DNA of 64,000 bases from Oenanthe sinensis (taxonomy: Eukaryota; Streptophyta; Magnoliopsida; Apiales; Apiaceae), in assembly GCA_028671895.1 (NCBI GenBank), contig CM053800.1:13847886-13911885 (forward strand), given 5' to 3'. The number at the start of each line of letters is the position of its first letter. The stretch's first letter is position 1. Below, one piece after another: positions 11,008 through 23,600 of the stretch. Under the pieces are notes generated by a model that did not search any database, was not told the DNA's origin, and saw nothing but the letters and a program-made list of their open reading frames with translations. Made by a program: the position numbers and the translations under genes.

Positions 11008-12230
11008 ATGGCGTCAACAAACAATATCATTCAAGCAATAAACAATGTTACTTTAGAGGATGATGAGGAATAAGGTATTTCAATCGAGGAATCAGATGGA
11101 GTAGAGGAAATCGAATCTTTACGGGGGCTTGAAATTCATCTATGTCTAGTGGGTCGTTTCATAAATGAAGTTGTGGATTTTACAGCCATGAAACATACAC
11201 TAGCCTATCTATGGAGACCTGGAAAAAGGAGTATATATTAAAGAAGTCGATGTCAACCTATATATCTTTCACTTTTACCACTAGTTGGATATCAAAAGAG
11301 TTATAAGTGGTAGCCCTTAGACGTTTAATAGGAAGGCGTTGATAATAACTCGGATGTATGAGGGGGATATTCCCCGAGGTGTAAGAATAAATAAGCTTGA
11401 TCCGTGGGTTCAAATTTATGACTTATGTGCTGGTCTCATGTCTGAAAGAATCCTTAAAGAGGTGGGCAATTATGTAGGTGAATACATTGAGTCCGGCTTA
11501 AGAAATTTTAATGGAGTGTGGCGTGAATATATACGAATAAGAGTTACGATCGACCTTTCAAAACCACTGTAAAGAAGGATGAAAGTAAGAAGATCCGGGG
11601 GGGGGGGGGGGGGGGTGAATGGATATGGATTACTTTTAAATATGAAAACGTCTCAACCTTTTTCTTCATATGTGGTTTGATCGGACATTCAGAAAATTTT
11701 TGCGGTAGTCTGTTTGACAAGCTAGAGGATGATATAGTCAAACCATACGGGGCATGGATGAGAACTCCTCTACGTAAACAGACCAATCTAGTGGGATCAC
11801 GATGGCTGCGGGATGGTTGTATGGAAGAAGACGGTGGCAGGAATGTGGCGAGCATGAATTCAGGGGGGGACACTAAGTGATGGGCAACAGTTCCCGTATA
11901 ATCAGCCAGCAAAAGCGCATGTCAATAATCAAGGAGATACATCAAATCGTGGAAAAGATATGAGTGGCAAAGATATTTTTTCAAACAAGGAAGATAATTC
12001 AGCAGATCTAAACATATCAAATCCCTTGAAAAAAAGAGTGGTTATAGTGGATAACAAAAAACGGAGGACAGGTGATGGGCCTAATCAACATCATGGGTCT
12101 AGTGGAAATACAGAATTGTGTTTGGGCTCGGATGAAGAAAGCATAGATAGTATGGACAAAGACCAAAATAAAAATTCAATAGTTACTGAGGATCCAAAAA
12201 AATGTGGTTATGGCGGGCTCTGGTACAGGA
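11008..12230 (+). pseudogene. LINE ORF1-like pseudogene (DUF4283 plus CCHC-type knuckle)
   Basis: From an ATG at 11008 the reading frame gives a plant LINE/DUF4283 protein relic, with a stop after about 21 codons and later frameshifts. Recognisable blocks are GLEIHLCLVGRFINE (11130-11170), VTIDLSKPL (about 11545-11570) and FFICGLIGHSENFC (about 11660-11705). In the last block the first cysteine of the usual C-x2-C-x4-H-x4-C knuckle is phenylalanine, so zinc binding is lost. A run of about 18 G at 11599-11616 disrupts the frame between the DUF4283 end and the knuckle. The downstream part to about 12230 is low-complexity and polar. In active elements ORF1 binds RNA. Confidence 0.7.
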
Positions 12231-12244
12231 GTCCGCCAATCGTT

Positions 12245-15200
12245 ATGAGTACATTAAGTTGGAATTTCCGCGAGCTTGGGACCCCGTGGACCATTCAATT
12301 CCTAAGGGAGATAGTTCTCTAAAAGAGACCCAATATAGTGTTCTTATGTGAAATTCTATGTAAACATGACTTGGTAGAAAAAGGTCAAAAATAGTTTGGG
12401 ATTTGAGGGAACAATTTCTGTTGATGTCTAGGGAAGAAGTGGTGTTATTACTTTATTGTGGCGTAACAAAGAAGAGGTGCGAGTCTTGTCATATAGTAAG
12501 AACCACATAGACGTCACAGTAGAAATAAGGAATTGGAGTAAGTTTAGGTTAACTGGACTTTATGGTGAACCAGACCGTGCTAAAAGACAAGAGACTTGGA
12601 ATTTGATAAGGAGTTTAAAAGCTAGTTCATTGTTGCCTTGGTGTTTAGTTGGATACATAAATAACGTAACTAAACAAGAGGACAAGAGAGGAGGACGTCA
12701 TTATCCTACATGAATGGTAAATGGTTTCCGAGAAGTCCTTGATGATTGTGATTTTTATGATGTTGAATTGACATGTTATCCTTATACATGAGAGCATGGA
12801 CGGAGAATAGATAGTTGGATGAAGATTAAGTTAGGCATAGCTGTTGTGGATTAAAATTTCATGAGTATGTTTACTAGTGTAAAGCTAACAAATCTGGAGA
12901 TATCAACCTCTGATCACTGTCCAGTCTTCTTAAAACCTATGGAAGTGTCTCATGTTATTTTCACCCATGTGCAAGCAAATTGTGGATGAGGTATGGTATA
13001 GAAAACAAGAAAGCTCTTTGCAAGAAAAGGTGAAAGAATGTTCTGAAATTCTAACAGTCTGGGGAAATGAAATCACGGGAAGCTTTAAGTCGCGGATTGA
13101 TCAACGTAAAAGTATTATAAAGAGAGTGAAGGTTAGGAGGGATACATACTCGATGCAAAAGTACCAAGAAGCATCTCACAAATTGAATGAAATTTACAAT
13201 TAGCAGGAGGTGTTTTGGAGGCAAAGAAGTAAACAATTGTGGCTAAGCGAGGGAGACCAAAATAATAAGTTTTTTCATGACACTACTAGAACTCGATCTA
13301 AAAAAAATCATATCACTACTATGTTAAAAAAAATCAATCAATTTGATGGGAAACAGGTTTGAAAGACACAATGGTCGATTATTTTATGAATTTGTTTGCT
13401 ACTTCAGAGACGGAATGGAACATAATGTTCGAGGCTGTTTCAAGGAGAATCAGTGAAGCACAAAATGATATCCTTGTGGCTCAGGTTGAACCAAATGAAG
13501 TAAATAAGGCTTTTTTCAGTATGCACCCTGACAAGTAACCAGGTCTAGACGACATTAGTCCTGGTTTCTATAAAAAAATTCTGGAGTATCATAAGCATTG
13601 ATATAGTGAATCTGTTTCAGAATTTTTTCATGCATGGTAAATTGGAGAATCATATTAGTGATGCGAACATTATCTTGATCCCTAAAAAGAAGAACCCTAT
13701 CAACATGATGGATTTATGACCCATATCTTTGTGTAATGTGGCATATAAAGTAATCTCGAAGGTCTTAGCTAACAGGTTAAAGACGATGCTTAATATACTC
13801 ATTTCTGAAAATCAAAGTACTTTTATTCCGAGGAGACTAATTACTGATAATATTATGGTCTCATACGATGACATGCACTTTATGAAGCGTTAAACACAAG
13901 GGAAAATGGGTTGGATGGCTATCAAATTAGACATGAGTAAAGCGTATGACCGAGTAGAGTAAGTTTTTTTTTACGAGAAATGTTAAACCAGCTGGGCTTT
14001 GGAGAAGGTTCTGTTCGATTGATTATGGAGTGTGTGTGCTCAGCTAAGTACCAAATTTGTCATGCATGAAGGAGATTTGGATCAATAACCCCTACGCATG
14101 GTATTCGCCAAGGTGATCCACTCTCATCATATTTGTTCTTAATATGCATAGAAGGGTTATCCGTTCTAATCCAAGAGTATGAGATGAGAAATTATTTGAA
14201 GGGTATTCAGGTAGCAAGAGGAGCATCGCATCTAACACACATGTTTTTAGCAGATGACACATACATATATTGCAAGGCAAAGGAAGACGAGGTAGATCAT
14301 GTGCTCGATTTGCTTAAAATCTTTGAACGTGCATCAGGGCAAAAGATTAATGCAGATAAATCATCTATCTTCTTCACTCGTAACACTGATTCATGATTCA
14401 GAAATGTGATTTGCAACATGATGTAATTTAAGAAGGCTGGCAACATAACAAAATATTTAGGCCTCCCAAACCTTTTAAGGAGGAATAAAAATGTAGTTTT
14501 GGGTTATTTGAAAGACCGCTTGCAAGAAAGAGTTCAAGGTTGGGAGAAGAAAAGTTTATCCAGAGGTGGGAAAGAGTTGCTGCGGAAAACGGTAGCCCAA
14601 GCTCTACCAAATTACGATATGAGTATATTCTTACTTCCCCAACAAATTTGTGATGATATGAAGAAGATTATGAACCAATTTTGGTAGAAAGGCTCAAAGA
14701 TTGGTAAAGGGATCCATTGGATGAGTTGGGATCGCATGTGCGAGAAGAAATCCATTGGGGGTCTTGGTTTCAGAAAACTACAGGAGTTTAATATAGCTCT
14801 ACTTAACAAACAAGGATGAAGACTAATTGTCGAACCAAACAGCCTAGTTGGTAAGGTATACAAAGCGAGATATTACCCTGATGGTTCATTTTTGACAACA
14901 AAGGTAGGGGATAACCCAAGTTATATCTGGAGGTCGATTATGGAAGCCCATGTACTATTAAAGCAGGGTGCAGTGCATAGAATAGGAAAAGGTACAATGA
15001 TCAGCATATTGGATGACCCTTGGTTACCAGATAATGATCCTTATTTGCATACGAATCATGAAGTTGTTCAACATAAAACAGTTGATGTGTCAATGAATCC
15101 AGAACAAAGCTTATGGGACATTGATTTAGTGAAAGATATTTTTTAGGACAGAGATGCACAATTGATACTCTCTATACCACCGAACTCTATAGATACAAAC

Positions 15201-16258
15201 TCGGGGTTCTGGAAATATGATAGGTTGGGCCAGTATATGCTAAAATCTATTTATGCAACAATCTAAGACGTCAAGGTAACGAGCAGCTCAAATGACATAG
15301 TTTGCTGGAAAAAGTTGTGGAACTTGAAGGTACCACTTAAAGTGAAAAATTTTGTCTGAAGGGCAGCCAGGAACGTCTTGCCAAAAAATGACCAGCTAGT
15401 TATCAAAAGAGTCTCAGTTTTAGTCATGTGCCCAGTCTGCAACATAGAAACAGAAACAGTGTATCACTCACTAGTTTCTTGTCCTTTTGCTAAGTTGTGC
15501 TGGAGTGCATCAAACATCAAGATAGATGAGAATGATCAGGCATGCTTCAGAGACTGGATTGCCACGGTTTTACAACAACATAATACACAAGAAGTACAAG
15601 AAGCTGTAATTGTTTGTTGGTCACTATGGAAGAATAAAAATGAGATTGTCTGGAATCAGCGTGGCACAGAGCACTCAAAAGTGTGTAAATCAGCAAAACT
15701 TCTACTTAACCAATGGAAGAATACTCAGGACAAGTCGTTTGATAATTCTCTTGGTTTCATGACTCAAGAGGACGACAAAGAGCATTGGGAACACCCACAG
15801 GAAGATAAGGTTAATGTCGACGCAACAATTTTTTAGAACTCAAGCTCGCATTGTTTGTCCATGGTAGCTTAAGATCATACAGGTGACTTGCTAGTAGCTA
15901 CTGCTAGTTGCCAGCACGACCAAATAACCCCGAAGTTAGCTGAAGCAATTGGGATCATAGAAGCATTAAGCTGAGTCAAGAACAAGATTAGGCAGCCAGT
16001 CGTAGTCGAAACTGATTGCCTCACAGTGGTTCAAGCAATCCGTATTCTTCCATCAACATGTTCTATCTTGGCAGGATAGTGGATGAGTGCAAAACTTTAG
16101 TTAACGAGTTAAAAAATCGTCATGTGACGTTAAATTTTGTTAAGCGATCTGCGAATAAGGTGGCTCACTTCTTAGCAAGACATAATAGTTCTATTGCGGA
16201 TCCTCATTGGTATGTAGGGGATACCTATCCAGAACTCTATCGTTCGTGTATTGCATAA
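12245..16258 (+). pseudogene. LINE ORF2 pseudogene (endonuclease, reverse transcriptase, RNase H)
   Basis: It starts MSTLSWNFRELGTPW, the N-terminus of the exonuclease-endonuclease-phosphatase domain. Then follow ITLLWRN/VEIRNWSKFRLTGLYGEP (about 12445-12570), the RT block ISENQSTFIPRRLITDNIM (about 13800), MSKAYDRVE (about 13935), GIRQGDPLSSYLF (about 14100), the catalytic box FLADDTYIY (about 14245, ADD retained), a zf-RVT-type zinc ribbon CPVCNIETETVYHSLVSCPF (15430-15490), and a C-terminal RNase H-like part ending NKVAHFLARHNS...LYRSCIA. Stops and frame changes occur throughout, so no functional protein is possible. Confidence 0.8.
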
Positions 16259-18790
16259 TGATTTGAAGTTTTAATGAATACAGTTCTTTCCTTGACAAAA
16301 TGTAATCAACAATTAACTATCAAAGATACTTAATTTTTTTTAATTTCTGATAAGTATAATTTACCATTACTATTATTAACACAAATACATATCAAATTCA
16401 AACCTAATTAACATAACAAAGGGTCATTAATGACTAAAATTAAATTCAATAATTTATAATTATTTTTAAATTTACAATATATAATTTATCGTGTATAATA
16501 GTAGAAGGCCATGCTTATAAATAATTTAATATAAAGAATATAACAATATGTATCCCCCTCGTGTATGTGTCATCCACAAAATTTGGCCGTCTCATCCATG
16601 CTCTAGTGGTTGGCTAATCAAACAAATAACAAATATACAGTAGTTCGATGAAAGATATGTTTTTATTTTATTATATAAAAAATACCCCTCACTTGTTCAT
16701 TCGATCTCATCTTCTAATTATATGAGTAAAATAACATATTCTAGAACGATAATGTATGTATCCGTGGAAGTGGGTCTTCTCTTTATGAGCCAGTTAGGCC
16801 TGTTTGGACTTTGGACCATCTTCGTTTTTATTTTAACCATATCCGAATCCAAGTATTCCATTCCTCCACGAAATAATAGATAAGTACGATGGATTTTTTA
16901 TAATAAATGAAAAAGAAAAGCATAATTAACTAAAATTTATACTACACATTAACAAAAGTTAAATATAATGGATTTTTCAAAAAGAAATTATAAGTTTACA
17001 TAATAATATTTAATCTTACAAATTTTAGAATAAACGAGAATCGAACGCTCACATAAAACGATAAGAAATAAACTAATATTATTACGTATCATGCTCAAAT
17101 TAAACATAAGGGTTAAGTATATACTATATAGGAAAGAAAGAAGCTAAATATATTATATTATATTTGTTAAAAACTCTTTTTTTAACAAATTATATAAATA
17201 TATGCCAACGATAGTGGAGTTTTATATTTGAGAATTAGATTATGAAATTAACTAGCTAATGACATATATTCATACAGGTAAGAATTGGGTGGAAGAATAT
17301 ATTATTTATTTAAATGTTTAGAAATTAATTTAGAAAAAATTGTAAGATTATTTTTAGATTACCTTAAAAAAAGTAAAATAATAATTTAAGACAGAGGAGA
17401 ATTATTTTTAAGACTTGATGGTATGAATCGTATCTGGTTACACAATACAAGTTACTTGTGCAAGCGGATCAGCAGTGCTCATGGAAGCATCGATCAATAC
17501 ATACGGGATTAATATTAGTGATGAATAAAATTATTTGATCGTTTAAAATAATTTTTTTCGTATCTTCTCGATGTGTTACTCGAATCGAATACCTATAAAA
17601 TCGGAAAATAAAGTGTAAAGGAAACAAATTGAAACCCATACGATACCGTCTCGACATATATAGGACCCCATGACAGTTCCATGAAAACTAAGACGACCCC
17701 GCCACATTATCGATAAGATAAGTGTTCCACAAGAGAAGAGTCACTCATTTTATCGCAGTAAGGTTGTATATATCTGCATGTATAGTTGTATGTGTAGGCT
17801 GTAGCTAGTTAGTTAATTAACTGGTTCGGTGTGTTTAAGGAAAGATATGTATGCTACGTATCCAGTTGTAGTTGCAAGATGCATGGAGAGGATACACATG
17901 ACACATAAGAAGGGCCGATATCAACTCAAATATCTTTTCTCTTTCTAAGCGTCAATCAAACAAAATATATACTTTGTCATTTTGATTAGCTTTCTTTTTC
18001 GAAATTTAGGTATCAGCAAAATTAAAAAATCTAGAGTTTTTTTCTATTTTATTATTAGTACACAACTTTTCAAACTCTTTTCTAAAAATATAACGAAATA
18101 TTTGCAAGGAAAAAAGTGTTTTTCAATTATCACTGAAAAATATGAATTTTGGATCATTTTTTTTTTTGTAAAAGAACAACTTTGCAGTCATATGCAAATT
18201 ACTAAAACATAATTAACCAAATATAAATTGCACCTCTTTCTTAAGAGATATCGAAAAAAGATAATTTTAGTTGGCATTTGATTGCTAAACATATTTTTTT
18301 ACAAATATTTTAAGGAAAGTCTTAAAATTGCCCTATTTAACTAAATTTAAAATATTTTTAAAATAGCATTTTTCACTCTTTTACAAGTAATTTGTTGGAC
18401 TATGTACTGACACTCTAGTAACATATGAAGCACAAATAAATAAGATACAAGACAAACGAGTTAATTTAGTTCAATTATATTAATCAAGTCGAATCCAGTT
18501 ATTCAATATTATATTTAATAAAATTCTAATTTAAAATTATTATTATTCGATTTTCAAAACCTACCATTCATTTGTGTTATCTTTAGTTTCTTTTCTATCC
18601 ACAAATAAGAATGTATGAAATGTTATTGTACTAATTTGCACTTCGTATTAATATTGAAGTTGACAACGCAGCTACCATACTTTCATTTATATCGTCTACG
18701 CATGAGATCGTTAGTCTTTTCAAAACCATATTTATATATTCCCTGAACCACAGGAGAATTATATCTGTAGTTTTTGATCTATAGCCTATA

Positions 18791-18883
18791 GGTCCCGTTT
18801 AGCTTTCCTTAAATATTACAAGTAAGTATTTTTATAAATAAATAATTATTTTTTGAAAATAAATTCAGTCCTTGATTTATTTT

Positions 18884-18962
<79 letters not shown>

Positions 18963-19020
18963 GTGTACTTCTTTCTAAAAACAAATATTTATTTTCAAAA
19001 AATAAGTCTAATCGAGACCC
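18791..19020. mobile_element. MITE-like inverted-repeat element with AT microsatellite core
   Basis: The left end GGTCCCGTTTAGC and the inverted right end GGGTCTCGATTAGAC match, and a second inner block TTATTTTTTGAAAATAAAT is shared in inverted orientation. The centre is a long AT dinucleotide run. The GGGTCC(C)GTTT-type end is widespread among plant hAT- or Tourist-like MITEs. The superfamily is not resolved. Confidence 0.55.
18886..18959. repeat. (AT)n microsatellite, about 36 units
   Basis: A pure AT dinucleotide run at the centre of an inverted-repeat element. It is self-complementary and likely hypervariable. Confidence 0.95.
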
Positions 19021-20524
19021 TAATAAAACGAGTGTAGGGTAATGTCGATGGCGTATATATCACTCAAGAACACACGCTACAACGATTATTTAGGATGAAA
19101 AATTTACAACATAAATGTTAGAACGCAAAACTTATAAAAAAAATTATAAAATTGGAAATAAATATTTACAACGGATCTAAAATCTATCATAATTTTATTA
19201 TTTTAATAATAAAAATTTGGATCCCACCTCTTAATTTACAATCAAAATTAAAATTTATGACTAGTTTTAACTTCTAATTAAAATTAAGCTCGAAACCAAA
19301 TTTAAATTTCTGATCAAATTAAACTCGTGATCAATTTTAAATTTCTGACTAAAATTAAATTTTTCACTAAATTATTTATGATAGTTTTTTCTATCGTAAA
19401 TAAGATATTTACGACGAATCATTTATGAAATTTGTCACAATTGACATGAATAATGACATGTATTCATGTAGTACACATTAAATTTGATGGATAGAATGCT
19501 ATAATTTGCTAAAATTTATTCAATTTTTTTGTCGAAATCGAATAAATATATTATCTATGAAATAGCTGATTAAAGAGCTCTCAATATTAAACTACGAGGC
19601 ATCTAGCTAGTGATAAGAATAACTAATTTCGGAAGTTGACAGGGCAACGTTTTCGATATTTGTCGATATAAACAAATAAATTTAATTATATTTCTTTTTC
19701 CTGTAGGAGATCATGTGTGTAGAGAAGTTGATTGCACAGGATGTTGATTAATGGATAAACATGATTACGTGAATCAGTTTATATATAGCTTATCTGATGA
19801 AAAAATGGATGATTCGATCGGAAAGGAATGATAAATCAATTTATTTTAGTTGGCCAAGTGTATATCTCAATCGAGTAAAAGGTTTCAGTAAAGTAATTTG
19901 AATTGAATAATGCCTATATGCTAAACTTTGAACTATACGATGTGTTAAAGAATCTTTAAGAGAAATGTTAAATATTTCAAAAATTATCTCAAATTCTGAG
20001 TTGTTATAATGTGTAATTGATAATTTTATTAATAATAATATGATACTTTGCGTTTATACATATTGTTTACGAATAAAAATAAATTATATATCATATCACG
20101 TTATTTGATTTTTTTTTTAATATTATACTCGGGGAATCTAAGATTGTTCAAAGAATAAATAGATATCGATTACGCTAATATAAGAAAAAAATACGTAAAC
20201 TTATCATTAAATTGACGATTTGCTTTTTGAATTGTACAATTAAGCATCTAATCCGAATTACATTATAGATTACAGACATGCACGAGAATCTCGATTATAT
20301 TAATTTGGTATAACAAAAGTAACAAGCACATGAACGCTAAAACTATATTTCAAGTGTATGTTTCACCTAAAGACTCCTTATAACAACTTAATTTGTTAGT
20401 GTATCTACCTGACTACGTCCTGTCATTCTGTCAAAATCTGTATGAAACAAATAAAATTAAAATTCCAATCATGAAGCTATTACCCGCCCATATCACAACC
20501 CTTGCTATAAACGCATCCTTCCTC

Positions 20525-20530
20525 TATAAA
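20525..20530 (+). promoter_or_regulatory. TATA box of the beta-xylosidase gene
   Basis: CTCTATAAAACACAC lies 107 bp upstream of the ATG, followed by a C/A-rich leader with CACACACACACA, typical of plant 5' UTRs. Confidence 0.65.
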
Positions 20531-20631
20531 ACACACACCTAACTTTCATTCTTCTCTACATTATCCCTTCCTACATATTTCTCACACACACACACTAAAT
20601 TCTAGCAAACATTTTTCCCCCCTCACTCGAA

Positions 20632-23600
20632 ATGCCCCATAAATCACTTCTGCATCTCTTTATTTATATTATTCTATGTGTACATGCCATTCCCCGCGGC
20701 GAATCACGTTCGCCGCATGCTTGTGACCCAAGTAATGGCATGACAAAAAATTTACCGTTCTGTGGAGTGTCACTCGGTATAGGTGATAGGGTTAGAGACT
20801 TGATTGGAAGGCTGACATTGCATGAGAAAGTAGGGTTGTTAGTGAACAATGCAGCCCCGGTGACGAGGTTAGGCATATTAGGGTATGAGTGGTGGTCGGA
20901 GGCCCTTCATGGCGTGTCGAATGTCGGACCCGGAACTAAATTTGGTGGTGCATTTCCAGGCGCCACCCAGTTTCCTCAGGTCATCACCACTGCTGCTTCG
21001 TTCAATGATACTTTGTGGCAAAGAATTGGGCAGGTATACATATATTACTATTTATTATGGTTCATATTTTTATTAAGTCTCATAAAAAATATATGCGAAT
21101 AAAGTACTATATATATATATAATTATATTTATATTTATTTAATATCATAAAAGTTCTAAAGTTCTAAACAATAATTAATATTACAGAAAACTTCTCCTTA
21201 ATTAGTAAGTTCTCAGTAAATTCTGATGAATTTAAAATCATTTTGTATACAAAATTGAAAGAATAAAAACGTAAATATAAAATATCTTTCATTTATTTAC
21301 ACTATCATTTATTTTAACGTCAATATCTTAATATAGCTCCTAACTCTTACTCATTTTTTTAAATGTTCTTTTCTACATTCATTATTTTTCTGTAACTTCA
21401 TTAATTTTTTTTCTAATTTCATGGTTTCCGACCAAACGTGACACTATAGTTTAAGTAAAAGGGCACTTATATGTCAGTAAATATATAGAGAGGTTGCTGG
21501 TGCCTAACAGTAGGAGTGGCATGTAAGTAGGATCGAATAAAAAATAATCGTTTTCAAAAAGTTTAGCACAAAGTTTCCTAAAATAATGAATATGACATAG
21601 AGCAATCAGAAAATAATATATTCCCTTCGTCCTGAATTAATCATCTTATTTAATTTTTCTGTAGTTAAATTTATTAAAATTTGACCGAAAATTACATATA
21701 ATATATAATTATAAAAAATATATTATCGAAAAATATGCTTAATTTATTTAAAAATGTATATTTCAGTTTTTTGAAATTATAAAAACTAATTTTTAATTAT
21801 TAATTAAAATTGAATTAACCGTAAAAAAGTTAAACAAAACGGTTAATTTGAAACCGTTGAGTATGTGATAATTTAACAATGCATTATCGTTATATGCTTT
21901 TGCCCATACCCATACCAATATACATATGTGTGCCAACATTTAGCAAAATATGATATATATATATATATATGTATATATATGTGTGTGTGAGAGGCTGTTT
22001 CCTTGGGGAACTAATAATTTAGGTAACTAAGTAACAAAATCACAGCCTTTAGATTAATTCCCAAATGTACGATGTAGATTAGAATTTAATAAAATGAAAA
22101 TAACACGTTAAAATTAGGGAGGGGTAGCGTATACAATCAATAAAATCAAAATACATCATCACAAACTTCTCATATATTCCCGTGGGTGGAAGAAAGATGG
22201 TTGATGATGGATACATCTTTCCGATTTTTATTAAATAAACGGTATGAAACATATCATAACTTTAGACTCATAAATCATAAACTTGGTTAATAATTTTTCC
22301 TAGGGTTGTGTGTTCTATTTTTTGAGGATTTTATATAAGTGGAGTAAATAATGGATGAAGGTAGTGTATAATATTTTATGCCTTTATTTGATACATCATT
22401 GGGTTCGTTCACTAACTTTCTTCGAAAAATTGTTTAGACTGGTTAATATAGAGTTCAATATGAAAATAATTAAAACTCGGTTACACATAATAATAGTGTT
22501 CTGTAAATTGAAAATTGTGTTATGTTCTGTAAATTGAAAATTATGTTATGTTCTACAAATTAAAAATTATGTTCTGTTCCGTAAAAATTATGTCATGTCA
22601 CACATAATAATAGTGTTCTGTAAATTATATATACTATGATTTCCCCGTTTCGTAGAAATTTGTTAGCATGTGAAAAAAATACTCAGGCACATCATGGAAC
22701 TCTATAAATCGGGAAATGAGTGAAAGTTTAACTTTTGTACCTTCAATCTCATTCATATTCATGGTGTATCTCTAGCAAAAAGTTACATTCAATCTAAATA
22801 AAAAAAAATTAAAAATATGGTATAATAAATATGTACTGAAACTTGTTTGCATGCTTTAGATATCCCTAAAGAATAGAAAATGGATTGTTGAACCATCTTA
22901 TTAGATCAACGAATTCTTATATTACTGGCCACGATTTCAACTACGGCTTAAATATGAATATGCACGTAAATGACACTTTTTCGTATATATGTGTTTGTGT
23001 GTATATAATGTAATATTACTCTCTTACCCTTTCAGTATATTTTGTTTTAGAAGCCAGAAATAACCCGATCATTAAAAGTAAACTGATCTAATGGCTATTG
23101 TTTCTAACCATATACATACATATATATATATATATACACACACCAATCAACCCACTAGAGTTAAGTCACAACCAACATTACACATCACATATATAGATAA
23201 TAGACTATTCACTATAGTGTCTGGCACCATATGGCTGCAGGTGTCAACTCATTTTGTATTCTTTTAGTCTAAGTTGGACAATTTGTTTTAGTTTAATTAA
23301 TGTTTAATGGTATACTAGAAAAACAAATTTTATTTGATTCTGTTACTTTTGTCTTTTTTTCAACTATTAGGCAAAAAGGTGATTGAGAGATTAAAAAAAG
23401 ATACGTATATAAAAAAAACTAAGGTTGCCCATATATACATAAAAGACAATTAAGTAGGGTAGGGGAATATATTGCTAGTGCAGGTTCACATGCATCTTGT
23501 TGTTCCAGTCTGGTGCCCTTCAAAATTTGCATGCGCATTTATGATATTATAGGGGACCATATAATTAAATGATTTTTTTTGTATTTTCAGTTCATTTTTT

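Larger units (their letters stand above)
10864..16299 (+). mobile_element. Decayed L1-type LINE (non-LTR retrotransposon), about 5.4 kb
   Basis: The element is bounded by a 16-bp direct repeat, ATGTAATCAACAATTA, at 10848-10863 and 16300-16315, the target-site duplication expected of target-primed reverse transcription. Inside, in order on the plus strand, are relics of ORF1 (DUF4283 and a zinc knuckle) and ORF2 (endonuclease, reverse transcriptase, zf-RVT, RNase H). Many stops and frameshifts interrupt both, and the 3' A-tail is reduced to a few bases. It is dead, but its near-complete layout suggests full-length insertion. Confidence 0.85.
16316..20520. other. AT-rich intergenic spacer and distal promoter of the xylosidase gene
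   Basis: No gene was seen. The interval contains one MITE with a long AT microsatellite. Around 19190-19400 is a degenerate array of AATTAAAATTTATGACT/CTGATCAATTTT-like units flanked by TTACGACGAAT-type sequence, perhaps subterminal repeats of an old DNA transposon. The remainder is AT-rich and unassigned. Confidence 0.55.
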
